Position numbers and translations under genes: made by a program. DNA of 64,000 bases. It comes from Kitasatospora sp. MAP12-44. Lineage in GTDB: Bacteria > Actinomycetota > Actinomycetes > Streptomycetales > Streptomycetaceae. Where the stretch lies: positions 2,294,001 to 2,358,000 of the forward strand of contig NZ_JARZAE010000004.1 of assembly GCF_029892095.1 (NCBI RefSeq), written 5' to 3'. This document shows, in pieces, positions 51,676 to 62,612 of the stretch. Each line of letters starts with the position of its first letter. Position 1 is the first letter of the stretch. Below the pieces are notes generated by a model. The model was not told the origin of the DNA and did not search any database. It saw only the letters and a program-made list of their open reading frames with translations.

Positions 51676-52434
51676 TCAGCCCGAGATCGCCGGCGCATCA
51701 GGGGCGCTGACGTCGTAGGTCGTGGCCTTCTGGTGCAGCAGAGCGAGCAGTACCTTCGCCTTGCGCGCGGTCAGCTCCGGACTCCCCCAGCGCACCACGG
51801 CCCCGCCGTTCAGCTGGAGTTCGATGTCGTCATACGAACGAACCTGCAGCGAACCGGCCCGGCCGGCCACCTCGGCCGGCAGTCCGGCCGCCACCTGGAC
51901 GGCGCCCTGGACCAGCTCGGCCTGCGGGAAGACCCCCAGAGCGTCCTGCGCGGGGCGGCTGAGCTGGAGCTGGACCACCGGAACGCCCGGCGGCGGGGTC
52001 GCCTCGGTGGCGAAGCTCACCCCGCTCGCGTCGACCTGGGTGAACCGGCCGTCCGCCTCCTTGACGGCGGCGACCGGCTGGCGCTCGATGACCTTCACCC
52101 GAAGGGTGTGCGGCCAGCCCCGCCAGACCTCGACCTTGGCCACCCGGGGGATGCCCTGGACGCGGCGCTTGACCGCGTCCAGGTCGACCTCGGCCAGCGG
52201 TCCGTGCTGCATCGGCCCTATGGCGGCGCGCACCTGGTCGACGGTCAGCTTGTCGCTGTTCAGCCCCTGCACCGCGACCAACTGCACATCCATGAGCGAC
52301 GAGAAGAAGACCACCCAGCAGAGCACCCCGACCACCGCCGCGCCGAAGCCGCTGAGCACCAGGATCCCGCGCCGCGACAGGCGCAGCCGGGGCTCGTGGT
52401 ACTCCTCGTCGTCGTCCAGCGGCTCGTCAACCAC
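51676..52434 (-). CDS. ftsQ: Division protein FtsQ/DivIB
   Basis: 252 residues from GTG 52434. An acidic cytoplasmic head (VDEPLDDDEEYHEPRLRLSRRG), one membrane segment (ILVLSGFGAAVVGVLCWVVFF), then a POTRA domain (VQLVAVQGLNSDKLTVDQVRAAI) and the FtsQ beta domain (IPRVAKVEVWRGWPHTLRVKVIERQPVA). It connects the early and late divisome. It overlaps the murG stop by 8 bases. The upstream frame to 52527 lies within murG. Confidence 0.93.
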   Translation of the reverse strand: MVDEPLDDDEEYHEPRLRLSRRGILVLSGFGAAVVGVLCWVVFFSSLMDVQLVAVQGLNSDKLTVDQVRAAIGPMQHGPLAEVDLDAVKRRVQGIPRVAKVEVWRGWPHTLRVKVIERQPVAAVKEADGRFTQVDASGVSFATEATPPPGVPVVQLQLSRPAQDALGVFPQAELVQGAVQVAAGLPAEVAGRAGSLQVRSYDDIELQLNGGAVVRWGSPELTARKAKVLLALLHQKATTYDVSAPDAPAISG

Positions 52435-53533
52435 GACGACGGCCGCCCCTTGCCGCGTCGATCGCCTCGTAGACCATGCCGACCAGCAGGTCGTCCGCGT
52501 CGCGGCGGCCGAACTCGGCGGCGGCACGGCTCATGTCCCAGAGCTTCTGCGGGTCGGTGAGCACCGGCAGGACGTTGCGCAGCACCCAGTCGGTGCTCAG
52601 GTCGGCGTCGTCGACCAGCAGGCCACCGCCCGCCTTGACCATCGGCTGGGCGTTCAGCCGCTGCTCGCCGTTGCCGATCGGCAGCGGGACGAACGCGGCG
52701 GGCAGGCCGACGGCGGCCAGCTCGGCGACCGTCATGGCGCCGGCCCGGCAGAGCATCAGGTCGGCCGCGGCGTAGGCGAGGTCCATCCGGTCCACGTAGG
52801 GCAGCGCGCGGTAGGGCGGCATCCCGGGGATGTCGTCGATCTGCGGCAGCTCGTTCTTGGGGCCGACCGCGTGCAGGATCTGCACGCCGTACTGCTGCAG
52901 GCGCGGGGCGATCGCCTGGATGGTCTCGTTCAGCCGGCGGGCGCCCTGCGAACCGCCGGAGACCAGCAGGGTGGGCAGCCGCTGGTCCAGGCCGAAGTAG
53001 GCGCGGGCCTCGGGGCGGACCGCGTTGCGGTCCAGGGTGGCGATGGTGCGGCGCAGCGGGATGCCGATGTAGCGCGAGTCCCGCAGCTTGCTGTCCGGGG
53101 TGGAGACCGCGACGAAGTCGCTGTAGCGGGCGCCGATCTTGTTGGCCAGGCCCGGACGGGCGTTGGCCTCGTGGACCACGATCGGGACCCCGGCGCGCTT
53201 GGCGGCCAGGTAGGCCGGCATCGCGACGTAGCCGCCGAAGCCGACCACCGCGTCCGCCTTGACCCGCTCGATGATCTCCTGCGCGGCCCGGACGGTCCCG
53301 CGCAGCCGCCCGGGGACGGTGATCAGCTCGGGGGTCGGCTTGCGCGGCAGCGGCACGGCCGGGATCAGCTCCAGGTGGTAGCCCCGCTCGGGCACCAACC
53401 GGGTCTCCAGGCCGCGCTCGGTTCCGAGCGCGGTGATGCCGATGCTGGGGTCGTGCCTGCGCAGCGCGTCCGCGAGAGCCATTGCGGGCTCGATGTGTCC
53501 GGCGGTGCCTCCGCCGGCGAGTACGACATGCAC
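52427..53533 (-). CDS. murG: UDP-GlcNAc:undecaprenyl-PP-MurNAc-pentapeptide GlcNAc transferase
   Basis: 368 residues, GT28 fold. It converts lipid I to lipid II on the inner face of the membrane. Seen: VVLAGGGTAGHIEPAMALADAL, GFGGYVAMPAYLAAKRAGVPIVVHEANARPG, LLVSGGSQGARRLNE and CRAGAMTVAELAAVGLPAAFVPLPIGNGEQRLNA for UDP-GlcNAc binding. It lies 6 bp behind ftsW. Confidence 0.97.
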   Translation of the reverse strand: MHVVLAGGGTAGHIEPAMALADALRRHDPSIGITALGTERGLETRLVPERGYHLELIPAVPLPRKPTPELITVPGRLRGTVRAAQEIIERVKADAVVGFGGYVAMPAYLAAKRAGVPIVVHEANARPGLANKIGARYSDFVAVSTPDSKLRDSRYIGIPLRRTIATLDRNAVRPEARAYFGLDQRLPTLLVSGGSQGARRLNETIQAIAPRLQQYGVQILHAVGPKNELPQIDDIPGMPPYRALPYVDRMDLAYAAADLMLCRAGAMTVAELAAVGLPAAFVPLPIGNGEQRLNAQPMVKAGGGLLVDDADLSTDWVLRNVLPVLTDPQKLWDMSRAAAEFGRRDADDLLVGMVYEAIDAARGGRRRG

Positions 53534-53539
53534 CGAAAT

Positions 53540-54910
53540 TCACCGCTCCCTGCGCGGCGGCCGGCCGGCCGGGCGCGCTGTGGTTCGTCGTCGTGGCAGC
53601 ACCCGGCGCAGACCTGTCCTGAACCGGGACTTCGAGCTCCGGGCGGCCAGGGCCGCCTTTGCCCCGGGCAGGCTGCGAGCGAAGCAGAGCAGCATGCCCA
53701 AAGCGCACATGGCCGACAGCATGGCGGATCCCCCGTAGGAGAACAGCGGCAGGGGTACGCCCGCGATGGGCAGCAGTCCCAGTGCCGACCCCAGGTTGAT
53801 CATGGCCTGCGCCATGATCCACGTGGTGGCGGCTCCCGCGGCATACCTGACGAAGGAGTCCTTCGTGCCGATGGCCACTCGGATACCCGCATACCCTAGT
53901 GCCGCGAAGAGACCGATGACCGACAGCGTCCCCACCAGACCGAGTTCCTCGCCGGTGGCGGCGAAGATGAAGTCGGTGTGCGCCTCCGGCAGCTGGCCCC
54001 ATTTCTCGAAGCCGGCACCCAGTCCGGACCCGAAGGGACCGCCCAGGCCGAAGGCGTACAGGCCGTGCAGGGCCTGGAAGCAGTCGTGTCCCGGCACCGG
54101 CTTGGTGGTTCCGATGCAGGCGAGCCGGTCCAGGCGGTGCGGCACGGTGATGATCAGCGCGGTGCAGGCCACCACCGCGATGCCCAGGGTCGCGACGAAG
54201 AGCCGCAGGGGCGCGCCGACCATCCAGAGCAGCGCGAAGACCATGCCGACCAGGATCATCGAGGTGCCCATGTCCCCGCCGATCATGATCAGCAGGAGCA
54301 GTAGCAGCACGCCGGGCACCAGCGGGATCAGCAGGTGCTTCCACTGGTTGAGCGTCCTGGCCTTCTCCTTGCGGGCCAGCAGGTCGGCCCCCCAGAGCAC
54401 CAGCGCGAGCTTGGCGAACTCCGAGGGCTGGACCTGGAAGAAACCGAAGTTCAGCCAGTTCTGGTTGCCGTTGACCTCCATACCGATGCCCGGGATGGCG
54501 ACCAGCACCATCGCGGCCATCGCCCCCAGCATCACCGGGTAGGCCAGCACCCGGTGCACCGCGACCGGCACCCGGGCCGCCGCGATCAGCAGCACCGCGC
54601 CGATCAGCACCGCGACCAGCTGCTTGCGGAAGTAGAAGAGACCCGGCAGGCCCTGCCGGATCGCGGTGATGTTCGAGGACGAGAAGACCATCACCAGGCC
54701 GAGCACCACCAGCAGCGCGGTGGAGCCGAGGATCAGGTAGTACGGCGTCAGCGGCCGGCCCAGCGTGTAGCGGATCCGCTCGCGCAGCGCGCGCAGCCGC
54801 CCGACCGGCCCCTCGGACTTGAAGGTCGTGGTGGTCGCCGAGATGAACGACAACCGGGAGGGGCCGCGCTCCGGTGGCGCGGCCGCCTCCGTCTTGCCCT
54901 GACCCGCCAC
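53540..54910 (-). CDS. ftsW: SEDS peptidoglycan polymerase FtsW
   Basis: 456 residues with about ten membrane segments. Polymerises lipid II in the septum together with FtsI. Seen: LTPYYLILGSTALLVVLGLVMVFSSS, LNFGFFQVQPSEFAKLALVLWGADLL, LLLLLIMIGGDMGTSMIL and the C-terminal GIRVAIGTKDSFVRYAAGAATTWIMAQAMINLGSALGLLPIAGVPLPLFSYGGSAMLSAM. A basic tail of ~40 residues (RSKSRFRTGLRRVLPRRRTT) ends it. Position between murD and murG supports FtsW rather than RodA. Confidence 0.96.
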   Translation of the reverse strand: MAGQGKTEAAAPPERGPSRLSFISATTTTFKSEGPVGRLRALRERIRYTLGRPLTPYYLILGSTALLVVLGLVMVFSSSNITAIRQGLPGLFYFRKQLVAVLIGAVLLIAAARVPVAVHRVLAYPVMLGAMAAMVLVAIPGIGMEVNGNQNWLNFGFFQVQPSEFAKLALVLWGADLLARKEKARTLNQWKHLLIPLVPGVLLLLLLIMIGGDMGTSMILVGMVFALLWMVGAPLRLFVATLGIAVVACTALIITVPHRLDRLACIGTTKPVPGHDCFQALHGLYAFGLGGPFGSGLGAGFEKWGQLPEAHTDFIFAATGEELGLVGTLSVIGLFAALGYAGIRVAIGTKDSFVRYAAGAATTWIMAQAMINLGSALGLLPIAGVPLPLFSYGGSAMLSAMCALGMLLCFARSLPGAKAALAARSSKSRFRTGLRRVLPRRRTTARPAGRPPRRER

Positions 54911-54939
54911 CGCGCCCGCCCCTCTTCCTGCTCGCTCCG

Positions 54940-56364
54940 TCAGCCCGTCAGTTCCCGTACCGCCGCGGCGAAGAGATCACCGCGTTCGCCGTAGTTGGTG
55001 AACATGTCCATCGACGCACAGGCCGGGGCGAGCAGGACGGTGTCACCCGGTCGGGCCAGGCCGGCCGCCGTTCGCACCGCCTCGGCCATCGCCACCGCGC
55101 CAGTCTGGCCCGCGGCCGCTTCGAACACCGGGACATCGGGAGCGTGTCGCGCCAGCGCCCGGCGGATCAGCGCGCGGTCCTCGCCGATCAGTACGGCGGC
55201 CCGCAACCGGGTCGCCGCGCCCTGCACCAGCTCCTCGAACTCCGCGCCCTTGGCGAGCCCGCCGGCGATCCACACCACCGGCTGGTAGGCCGCCAGCGAG
55301 GCGGCCGCCGCGTGCGGGTTGGTGGCCTTGGAGTCGTCGACGTAGACCACCTGGTCGACCTCGGCGACGTGGGCGATCCGGTGCGCGTCCGGGCGGAAGG
55401 CCCGCAGGCCCTCCCGGACGGCCTTGGCGTCCACCCCGTAGGCGCGGGCCAGGGCGGCCGCGGCCAGCGCGTTGGCGAGGTTGTGCGGAGCGGGCGGGTT
55501 GACGTCCTGGACCGAGCCGATCTCGGCGGCGCTGGTCTGCCGGTCGGGCACGAAGGCGCGGTCCACCAGCAGGTCGTCCACCAGGCCGAACTGCGAGAGG
55601 CCGGGCGCGCCGAGGCCGAAGCCGATCGCCCGGCAGCCCTCCTCGACGTCGGCCTCGCGGACCAGTGCCTCGGTGGCCGGGTCGGCCAGGTTGTAGACGC
55701 AGGCCACCTGGTTGCCCTGGTAGATCCGGCCCTTGTCGGCGGCGTACGCCTCCATCGAGCCGTGCCAGTCCAGGTGGTCGGGCGCCACGTTCAGCACCGC
55801 GGCCGAGTGCGGGCGCAGGCTCGGCGCCCAGTGCAGCTGGTAGCTGGAGAGCTCGACGGCGAGCACGTCGTACGGCTCCTCGGCGAGCACCGCGTCCAGC
55901 ACCGAGACGCCCACGTTGCCGACGGCGGCGGTGCGCCGGCCGGCCGCGGTGAGGATCGAGGCGAGCATCTGGACGGTGGTGGTCTTGCCGTTGGTGCCGG
56001 TGACGGCCAGCCAGGGGGCCGGCTCACCGGTGGCGGCCAGCGGCCGGCGCAGCCGCCAGGCCAGCTCGACGTCGCCCCAGATCTCCACGCCCGCCTCGGC
56101 GGCGGCCGTGAAGAGCGGGCTGCTCGGCGGCCAGCCGGGCGAGGTGACGACCAGTCGGGTGCCGGCGGGCAGGGAGTCCGCGTCGCCGAGGCGGACCTCG
56201 ACGCCGGTCAGCTGCTCGGCGCGGGCCCGCAGGGCCGGGCCGTCGCCGCCGTCCACCACGGTGACCCGGGCGCCGAGGTCGCGCAGCACCCTGGCCGCGC
56301 TGATCCCCGAGACGCCGAGGCCGGCCACGGTGACCGGCAGGCCGGCCCAGTCGGGCGAGGTCAT
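54940..56364 (-). CDS. murD: UDP-MurNAc-L-alanine:D-glutamate ligase
   Basis: 474 residues. It adds D-glutamate to UDP-MurNAc-Ala in the cytoplasm. Seen: the N-terminal nucleotide fold [21 protein letters not shown] loop [37 protein letters not shown] and the C-terminal [20 protein letters not shown] 56364 overlaps the mraY stop as ATGA (56361-56364), which fixes the start. Confidence 0.97.
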   Translation of the reverse strand: MTSPDWAGLPVTVAGLGVSGISAARVLRDLGARVTVVDGGDGPALRARAEQLTGVEVRLGDADSLPAGTRLVVTSPGWPPSSPLFTAAAEAGVEIWGDVELAWRLRRPLAATGEPAPWLAVTGTNGKTTTVQMLASILTAAGRRTAAVGNVGVSVLDAVLAEEPYDVLAVELSSYQLHWAPSLRPHSAAVLNVAPDHLDWHGSMEAYAADKGRIYQGNQVACVYNLADPATEALVREADVEEGCRAIGFGLGAPGLSQFGLVDDLLVDRAFVPDRQTSAAEIGSVQDVNPPAPHNLANALAAAALARAYGVDAKAVREGLRAFRPDAHRIAHVAEVDQVVYVDDSKATNPHAAAASLAAYQPVVWIAGGLAKGAEFEELVQGAATRLRAAVLIGEDRALIRRALARHAPDVPVFEAAAGQTGAVAMAEAVRTAAGLARPGDTVLLAPACASMDMFTNYGERGDLFAAAVRELTG

Positions 56365-57422
56365 CCGTTCACCCATCCCGCGTAGAAGAGGCCGAGGCCG
56401 ACCGCGACGCACAGGCCCTGGATGATCCAGAACCGGACCACGATCAGGACTTCGCTCCAGCCCTTGAGTTCGAAGTGGTGCTGCAGTGGTGCCATCTTGA
56501 AGACCCGCTTGCCGGTCATCCGGAACGAGCCGACCTGGATGATCACCGAGAGGGTGATGATCACGAAGAGGCCGCCGAGCAGCGGCAGCAGCAGCTCGGT
56601 GCGCGAGCAGATCGCCAGACCGGCCAGCGCGCCGCCCAGGGCCAGCGAGCCGGTGTCGCCCATGAAGATCTTGGCGGGCGAGGTGTTCCACCACAGGAAG
56701 CCGAAGCAGGAGCCCATCAGCGCCGAGGCGACCACCGCCAGGTCCAGCGGGTCACGCACTTCGAAGCAGTTGGCGGTGGCCCGGGCCGCGATCGAGCAGC
56801 TCTGGCCGTACTGCCAGACGCCGATGAAGACGTAGGCGCCGAAGACCATCACGGAGGCGCCGGTGGCCAGACCGTCCAGACCGTCCGTGAGGTTCACACC
56901 GTTGGACATACCGGCGATCATGAAATAGGCCCACATGACGAACAGCACCGGGCCGATCTTCCAGCTGAAGTCCTGGATGAACGACAGGCTGGTGGAGGCC
57001 GGGGTGAGTCCGCGGGTGTCGTGGAACTGCAGCGAGAGGATCGCGAAGGCCAGGCCGACAAAGGACTGCCCGAGCAGCTTCGCCTTGGCCCGCAGACCCA
57101 GCGAGCGCTGCTTGACGACCTTGATGTAGTCGTCCAGGAAGCCGACCAGACCGAGACCGGACATCAGGAACAGCACCAGCAGGCCGGAGGCCCGGGGCTG
57201 TTCACCCGTTATCACCTTGGTCGCGGCGTAGGCCACCAGCGTCGCCAGGATGAAGGCGATGCCACCCATCGTCGGCGTACCGCGCTTGCTGTGGTGCGCC
57301 TTGGGACCGTCGTCGCGGATCATCTGGCCGTAGCCGTTCTTGGCCAGGATGCGGATCAGCGCCGGGGTGCCGAACAGCGACAGCACCAGGCCGATCATGC
57401 CGGAGTAGAGGATCTGCTTCAC
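56361..57422 (-). CDS. mraY: Phospho-MurNAc-pentapeptide translocase
   Basis: 353 residues, about ten membrane helices. It moves phospho-MurNAc-pentapeptide to undecaprenyl phosphate, making lipid I. Seen: [36 protein letters not shown] with the catalytic Asp pair, [15 protein letters not shown] and [14 protein letters not shown]. The start overlaps the murF stop (GTGA). Confidence 0.98.
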   Translation of the reverse strand: MKQILYSGMIGLVLSLFGTPALIRILAKNGYGQMIRDDGPKAHHSKRGTPTMGGIAFILATLVAYAATKVITGEQPRASGLLVLFLMSGLGLVGFLDDYIKVVKQRSLGLRAKAKLLGQSFVGLAFAILSLQFHDTRGLTPASTSLSFIQDFSWKIGPVLFVMWAYFMIAGMSNGVNLTDGLDGLATGASVMVFGAYVFIGVWQYGQSCSIAARATANCFEVRDPLDLAVVASALMGSCFGFLWWNTSPAKIFMGDTGSLALGGALAGLAICSRTELLLPLLGGLFVIITLSVIIQVGSFRMTGKRVFKMAPLQHHFELKGWSEVLIVVRFWIIQGLCVAVGLGLFYAGWVNG

Positions 57423-58825
57423 TGGGCGGCCCCATCGGCGAGCAGGGCTGCGGCGACCTTCTCCAGGCCCACCGAACGGCTGGCCTTCACCAGCACCACG
57501 TCCCCTGGCCGCAGTTGACCGCGCAGCAGTTCGACCGCCGCGTCCCCGTCGGACACCAGCACCGACTCCTCACCCCACGAACCTTCGTTCCTCGCGCCGA
57601 GTTCCATACAGGCCGCCTCGCGCCCACCCACCGCCACCAGCTTGGTGACGTCGAGTCGAACGGCGAGCCGCCCGATGGCGTCGTGCTCGTCGAGGCTCTC
57701 CTCGCCGAGCTCCCGCATCTCGCCGAGCACCGCCCAGGTGCGGCGGCGCTCCGGACCACGGCCACCGATCGTCACCAGGGCCCGCAGCGCGGCCCGCATG
57801 GACTCCGGGTTCGCGTTGTAGGCGTCGTTGACGACGGTCACACCGTCGGCCCGGTCGACGACCTCCATGCGCCAGCGGGACAGCGCACCCGCCTCGCCCA
57901 GGGCGGCGGCGGTGTCGTCGACGGACAGCCCGAGCTCCATCGCCACCGCGGCGGCGGCGAGTGCGTTCGAGACGTGGTGCTCACCGTACAGGCGCAGTTG
58001 TACCGGTGCGGAACCGGCCGGGGTGGTCAGCGTGAACGACGGCCGGCCGGTGGCGTCCAGGCGAACATCAGTCGCCCGTACGTCGGCGTCCCGGCTTTCG
58101 CCGAAGAGCACCACGCGGGCCTTGGTGCGCGTACGCATGGCCCGCACCAGCGGGTCGTCCGCGTTGAGCACCGCGACGCCGTCCTCGGCCAGCGACTCCA
58201 CCAGCTCGCCCTTGGCCTCGGCGATGCCCTGCTTGGAGCCGAACTCGCCCAGGTGCGCGGTGCCGACATTGAGCACCAGGCCGATCTGCGGGCGGACCAG
58301 GCCGGTCAGATAGGCGATGTCGCCCTTGTGCCGGGCGCCCATCTCCAGCACCAGGTGACGGGTGCCCTCCTCGACCCGGGTGACGGTCTGCGGCAGGCCG
58401 AGCTCGTTGTTGAGCGAGCCCTCGGTCCAGACCGTCGGGCCGATCCGCTCCAGCAGCTGGGCGATCAGGTCCTTGGTGCTGGTCTTGCCGGCCGAGCCGG
58501 TCAGCGCCACCGTGCGGACGGCCTTGGCTCGCTCAGCCACCGCGCGGGCCAACAGGCCGAGCGCCACCTGGGCGTCCTCGACCAGCACCGCCGGCACCCC
58601 GACCGGGCGCTCGGCCAGCACCGCGACGGCGCCGGCGGCGATCGCGCGCTCGGCGTAGTCGTGGCCGTCCACGTGCTCGCCGGCGAAGGCGGCGAACAGC
58701 GCGCCGGGCCGCACCTGCCGGGAGTCGATCACCACCGGCGCGGTGACCAGGGTCTGCGGGTCCGTCACATCGGCCAGTCGGCCGCCGGTCGCGGCGGCCA
58801 CCTCGGCGAGGGTCAGTGCGATCAC
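57419..58825 (-). CDS. murF: UDP-MurNAc-tripeptide:D-Ala-D-Ala ligase
   Basis: 468 residues. It completes the pentapeptide precursor. Seen: [26 protein letters not shown], the ATP loop [14 protein letters not shown] (Ala-Gly-Lys-Thr variant), [38 protein letters not shown] and [14 protein letters not shown]. It is coupled at both ends (murE and mraY) by GTGA overlaps. Confidence 0.97.
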   Translation of the reverse strand: MIALTLAEVAAATGGRLADVTDPQTLVTAPVVIDSRQVRPGALFAAFAGEHVDGHDYAERAIAAGAVAVLAERPVGVPAVLVEDAQVALGLLARAVAERAKAVRTVALTGSAGKTSTKDLIAQLLERIGPTVWTEGSLNNELGLPQTVTRVEEGTRHLVLEMGARHKGDIAYLTGLVRPQIGLVLNVGTAHLGEFGSKQGIAEAKGELVESLAEDGVAVLNADDPLVRAMRTRTKARVVLFGESRDADVRATDVRLDATGRPSFTLTTPAGSAPVQLRLYGEHHVSNALAAAAVAMELGLSVDDTAAALGEAGALSRWRMEVVDRADGVTVVNDAYNANPESMRAALRALVTIGGRGPERRRTWAVLGEMRELGEESLDEHDAIGRLAVRLDVTKLVAVGGREAACMELGARNEGSWGEESVLVSDGDAAVELLRGQLRPGDVVLVKASRSVGLEKVAAALLADGAAQ

Positions 58826-60504
58826 TGCTGCTCTACTCCTCGGTCGGGGTGCGCGTGCGCGATGGCCTCGCGCAGCACCTCCCGGTCGTCGAACGGGCGG
58901 ATCTCGTCCCGTACGTACTGGCCCACCTCGTGGCCCTTGCCGGCGACCAGGACGGTGTCACCGGCGTGCGCGCGGGCCACCGCGGCGGCGATCGCCTCGG
59001 CCCGGTCCGGCACCACCAGGACGGCGCCGCGCTCGGCCTCGGGCACCCCGGCCGCCCCGGTCAGCATGCTGGCCAGGATCGCCAGGGCGTCCTCGGAGCG
59101 GGGGTTGTCGCTGGTCAGCACGGCGGTGTCGGCCAGCCGGGCGGCGATCGCGCCCATCGGGCCGCGCTTGTGCGGGTCCCGGTCGCCACCGCAGCCGACC
59201 ACCACGTGCAGCCGGCCCTTGGTCACCTCGCGCAGCGACTCCAGAACGGCCTGCAGGGCGTCCGGCTTGTGCGCGTAGTCGACCACCGCGACGAAGTCCT
59301 GCCCGGCGTCCACCCGCTCCAGGCGGCCCGGCACGCCCGCGACGCCCGCGACGCCCGCGACCACCGCGTCCAGCGGCAGCCCGGCGGTGACCAGGGCGGT
59401 GATCGCGGCCAGCGCGTTGGCGACGTTGAACGGGCCGGGCAGCGGGACGGCGGCGTCGGCCGACTGCCCCTGCGGCCCGACCACCCGGAAGGTGGACCCG
59501 GTCGGGCCGAGCTGCACGTCCAGCGCGCGCCAGTCGGCGTCCGCGGCCCCCTTGGCGGAGAAGCCGGTCATCGGGATCGCGGCCTCGGCGGCCAGCCGGC
59601 GGCCGTACGGGTCGTCCAGGTTGACCACCCCGGCGCGGGTGCGGGCGGGCTCGAAGAGCCGCGCCTTGGCCCGGTAGTAGTCCTCCATGTCCGGGTGGAA
59701 GTCCAGGTGCTCCGGCGTGAGGTTGTTGAAGACCGCGACGTCGTACTGCACGCCGTCCGCCCGGCCGTAGACCAGCGCGTGGCTGGAGACCTCCATCACC
59801 ACCGCGTCCGCGCCGCGCTCGCGCATCACGGCGAGGATCGCGTGCAGGTCGGTGGCCTCGGGGGTGGTGCGCTCGCTCTTGATCCGCTCGGCGGCGACCC
59901 GCATCTCCACGGTGCCGATCACGCCCGGGTTGCGTCCGGCGCCCCGCAGACCGCCCTCGACCAGGTAGGACGAGGTGGTCTTGCCATTGGTACCGGTGAT
60001 GCCGACGGTCAGCAGCGCCTGCGAGGGGTCGCCGTAGATCCGCGCCGCCAGCGCGCCCATCCAGGCCCGCGGCTGCTCCACCACCAGCACCGGGACGCCG
60101 GTCACCGCCGCCTGGGTCGCGCCGGCCGGATCGGTCAGCACGGCGATCGCGCCGCGCTCGACCGCCTGGCCGGCGAAGGCCGCGCCGTGGTGGTTGGCGC
60201 CGGCGAAGGCCACGTAGACGTCGCCCGGGCGGACCGCGCGGGAGTCATGGGTGATGCCACTGGCCGGGGCGCCCTCGACCGGCGCGATTCCGAGGATCCG
60301 GGCGATCTCGGCGAGCGGGGTCGGCTGCCCCGCAGCCGGGCGGGGCGGGCTCACACTGCTTTGGTCTGATTTCGGCACGGCGGGCAGGCTATCGGCCCGC
60401 AGGCCCTCGGGGCCAAGTGAGCCCTCCGCACTCCCCTGGGCCCGCACGGCTGCGGCACCCTTCGGTGTGAGGGGGTTCACAGGGACGGCGGGGTGCGGGC
60501 TCAT
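58822..60504 (-). CDS. murE: UDP-MurNAc-Ala-Glu:diaminopimelate ligase
   Basis: 560 residues. It adds diaminopimelate to the stem peptide. The ATP loop is [38 protein letters not shown] and FNNLTPEHLDFHPDMEDYYRAKARLF are present; and DNPRSED is the diaminopimelate-type motif. A disordered N-terminus of ~60 residues precedes the first domain. It lies 2 bp behind ftsI. Confidence 0.97.
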   Translation of the reverse strand: MSPHPAVPVNPLTPKGAAAVRAQGSAEGSLGPEGLRADSLPAVPKSDQSSVSPPRPAAGQPTPLAEIARILGIAPVEGAPASGITHDSRAVRPGDVYVAFAGANHHGAAFAGQAVERGAIAVLTDPAGATQAAVTGVPVLVVEQPRAWMGALAARIYGDPSQALLTVGITGTNGKTTSSYLVEGGLRGAGRNPGVIGTVEMRVAAERIKSERTTPEATDLHAILAVMRERGADAVVMEVSSHALVYGRADGVQYDVAVFNNLTPEHLDFHPDMEDYYRAKARLFEPARTRAGVVNLDDPYGRRLAAEAAIPMTGFSAKGAADADWRALDVQLGPTGSTFRVVGPQGQSADAAVPLPGPFNVANALAAITALVTAGLPLDAVVAGVAGVAGVPGRLERVDAGQDFVAVVDYAHKPDALQAVLESLREVTKGRLHVVVGCGGDRDPHKRGPMGAIAARLADTAVLTSDNPRSEDALAILASMLTGAAGVPEAERGAVLVVPDRAEAIAAAVARAHAGDTVLVAGKGHEVGQYVRDEIRPFDDREVLREAIAHAHPDRGVEQQ

Positions 60505-60506
60505 GG

Positions 60507-62612
60507 TCAGGGCTTCCAGTCGACGGGCAGGTTGGGGGCCTGGCTGCCGCTGGGCGGCACCTGGAGGGTCTTCAGCGCGAACTCCATCACCTGCTTGAAC
60601 ACCGGGCCGCAGAGCGGGCCGCCGAAGTGGCCGTTGACCGGGTTCTGGATGACGCAGGACACCGTGATCTCGGGCTTGTCGGCCGGGGCGAAGCCGATGA
60701 AGGAGGCGGTGTAGCCGGAGTACTTGCCGGTGGTCGGGTCCACCCGGTTGGCGGTGCCGGTCTTGCCGGCCACCCGGTAGCCGGGGATCTGCGCGGTGTT
60801 GCCGGTGCCCTGGTCGTCGGAGACCACGGACTCCAGCATCTGGCCGAGCGTCTTGGCGGTCTGCTCGCTGACCACCCTGGTCTCGGCGCCGGCCGGGGCG
60901 GGCGTGTAGCGGCCGTCCGGTCCGGTGGTGCCCTCGATCAGGCTGGGCGCCACCCGGACGCCGCCGTTGGCGATCGTGGAGTAGACCGAGGTGGCCTGCA
61001 GCGCGTTGACCGACAGGCCCTGGCCGAACGGGATGGTGAACTGCTGGGTGCCGTGCCAGCTCGCCGGGTCGGCCAGGATGCCGCGGGTCTCGCCGGGGAA
61101 GCCGAGGCCGCTGGGCTGCCCGATGCCGAACTTCTGCAGGTAGCCGCCGAGCACCTGGTTCGCCTGCTGCTGGGTCTTGCCCAGGTTGCCGGCGGCCTCG
61201 ATGGTCCCGATGTTGGAGGACTTCGCCAGCACGCCGTTCAGCGTCAGGTACCAGGTGTCGTGGTCGACGTCGTCGTGGAAGACCTGGTCGGCCCGGGTCA
61301 GCGTGCCCGGGACGGTCACATGGGTGTCCCAGGTGGCCGCGCCGGTGTCCAGGACGGCCGCCATGGTCATCAGCTTGGCCGTGCTGCCGGGCTCATAGGC
61401 GTCCTGCAGGGCCGGGTTGCCGAGCTGGTCGGGCTTGGCGCTGTTGAGGTCGTTGGGGTTGAAGCCGGGCGAGGTCGCCATCGCGAGGATCTGACCGGTC
61501 TTCACGTCCTGGACGATCACATAGCCCTTCTCCGCCCCGGCCGTGGTGACCTGGTCGGTGATGGCGCGCTGGGCCTCCCACTGGATGTCCCGGTTGATGG
61601 TCAGCCGGATGTCGCTGCCCGGGACGGCGTCCACCTGGCTGCCGCCCCCGGTGGGGATCGGCTGGCCGTTGGAGACCGCCGAGGTGCGGTGGCCGTCCTG
61701 GCCGGCCAGCTGCTTCTGGTACTGCAGCTCCAGGCCGCCCGCGCCGACCCCGGCGCCGTTGACGAAGCCGACCAGGTTGGAGGCCAGGCCGTCGGCCGGG
61801 TAGACCCGCGCGGCGGTCGGGGCGGGCACGATGCCGCCCAGCGGGTTGACGCAGTCGTCGTCCACGGTGGTGCGGCCGCCCTGGTCGGCGGGCTTGGCCA
61901 GCAGGGCCTTCTCGGCCCGGCAGACCTTGGTGTCGGTCTTCTTGGTGAGCGCCGTGCGCAGGTCCATGACCTGGTTGCGGGTCTGCGGGGTCTGCCGCAG
62001 CGCCAGCGCCACGTTGCGGCTCTTGGGCGTGCGCAGCTTGGCGGCCAGCTTGTCCTTGGGCACGTTCAGGATCGGCGCCAGCAGGGCGGCGGCCTGCTCG
62101 GGGCCGTCGGTGATGTGCAGCGCGTCGGCGGTGAACATCGTCGGGTCCGCGTTGATGTCGTACGCGTCCACGGTGCTGGCCAGCGCGACGCCGTCGGAGG
62201 ACGTTATCGAGCCGCGCTCGGCACGCAGCGGGACGTCGACGTAGCGGTAGGCGCCCGCGTCGGCGGCCAGCGCGTCGGAGTCGAAGAGCTGGATCTGCAC
62301 CAGCCGGCCGGCGAAGACCGAGAAGACCACGGCCAGCACGATGAAGACCGAGCGCAGCCGGCGCTTGGGGTCCGCCAGCTTCAGCGGGCGGGGCTGCGGA
62401 CGGACCGGCGGGCGCTTGGCCCCGGGCCGCTGGGCCCCTGGACGGGCCGGCGGGCGGGCGCCCCCCGCGGCAGCCGGGCGGCGCGGGCGCTCGCCGGGGC
62501 GGGGCTTGGCGGCGGGGCGCTGTGGAGCGCGGGCGCCCTCGGGGCGCTGCTGGGCGGCGGCCGGGCGGCGCGGACGCTCGCCGGGGTCGCGGGGGCGGCG
62601 GGGCGTGGTCAT
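60507..62612 (-). CDS. ftsI: Septal penicillin-binding protein FtsI (PBP3)
   Basis: 701 residues. A basic, Pro/Arg/Ala-rich cytoplasmic head (~1-80) is followed by one membrane helix (RSVFIVLAVVFSVFAGRLVQI), the pedestal domain (VDVPLRAERGSITSSDGVALA) and the transpeptidase domain with the serine motif STAK (YEPGSTAKLMTMAAVL), SSN (AKSSNIGTIEA) and KTG (VAGKTGTANRVDP). It crosslinks septal peptidoglycan with FtsW. ATG 62612 overlaps the ftsL stop (ATGA); the frame upstream to 62780 lies within ftsL. Confidence 0.97.
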   Translation of the reverse strand: MTTPRRPRDPGERPRRPAAAQQRPEGARAPQRPAAKPRPGERPRRPAAAGGARPPARPGAQRPGAKRPPVRPQPRPLKLADPKRRLRSVFIVLAVVFSVFAGRLVQIQLFDSDALAADAGAYRYVDVPLRAERGSITSSDGVALASTVDAYDINADPTMFTADALHITDGPEQAAALLAPILNVPKDKLAAKLRTPKSRNVALALRQTPQTRNQVMDLRTALTKKTDTKVCRAEKALLAKPADQGGRTTVDDDCVNPLGGIVPAPTAARVYPADGLASNLVGFVNGAGVGAGGLELQYQKQLAGQDGHRTSAVSNGQPIPTGGGSQVDAVPGSDIRLTINRDIQWEAQRAITDQVTTAGAEKGYVIVQDVKTGQILAMATSPGFNPNDLNSAKPDQLGNPALQDAYEPGSTAKLMTMAAVLDTGAATWDTHVTVPGTLTRADQVFHDDVDHDTWYLTLNGVLAKSSNIGTIEAAGNLGKTQQQANQVLGGYLQKFGIGQPSGLGFPGETRGILADPASWHGTQQFTIPFGQGLSVNALQATSVYSTIANGGVRVAPSLIEGTTGPDGRYTPAPAGAETRVVSEQTAKTLGQMLESVVSDDQGTGNTAQIPGYRVAGKTGTANRVDPTTGKYSGYTASFIGFAPADKPEITVSCVIQNPVNGHFGGPLCGPVFKQVMEFALKTLQVPPSGSQAPNLPVDWKP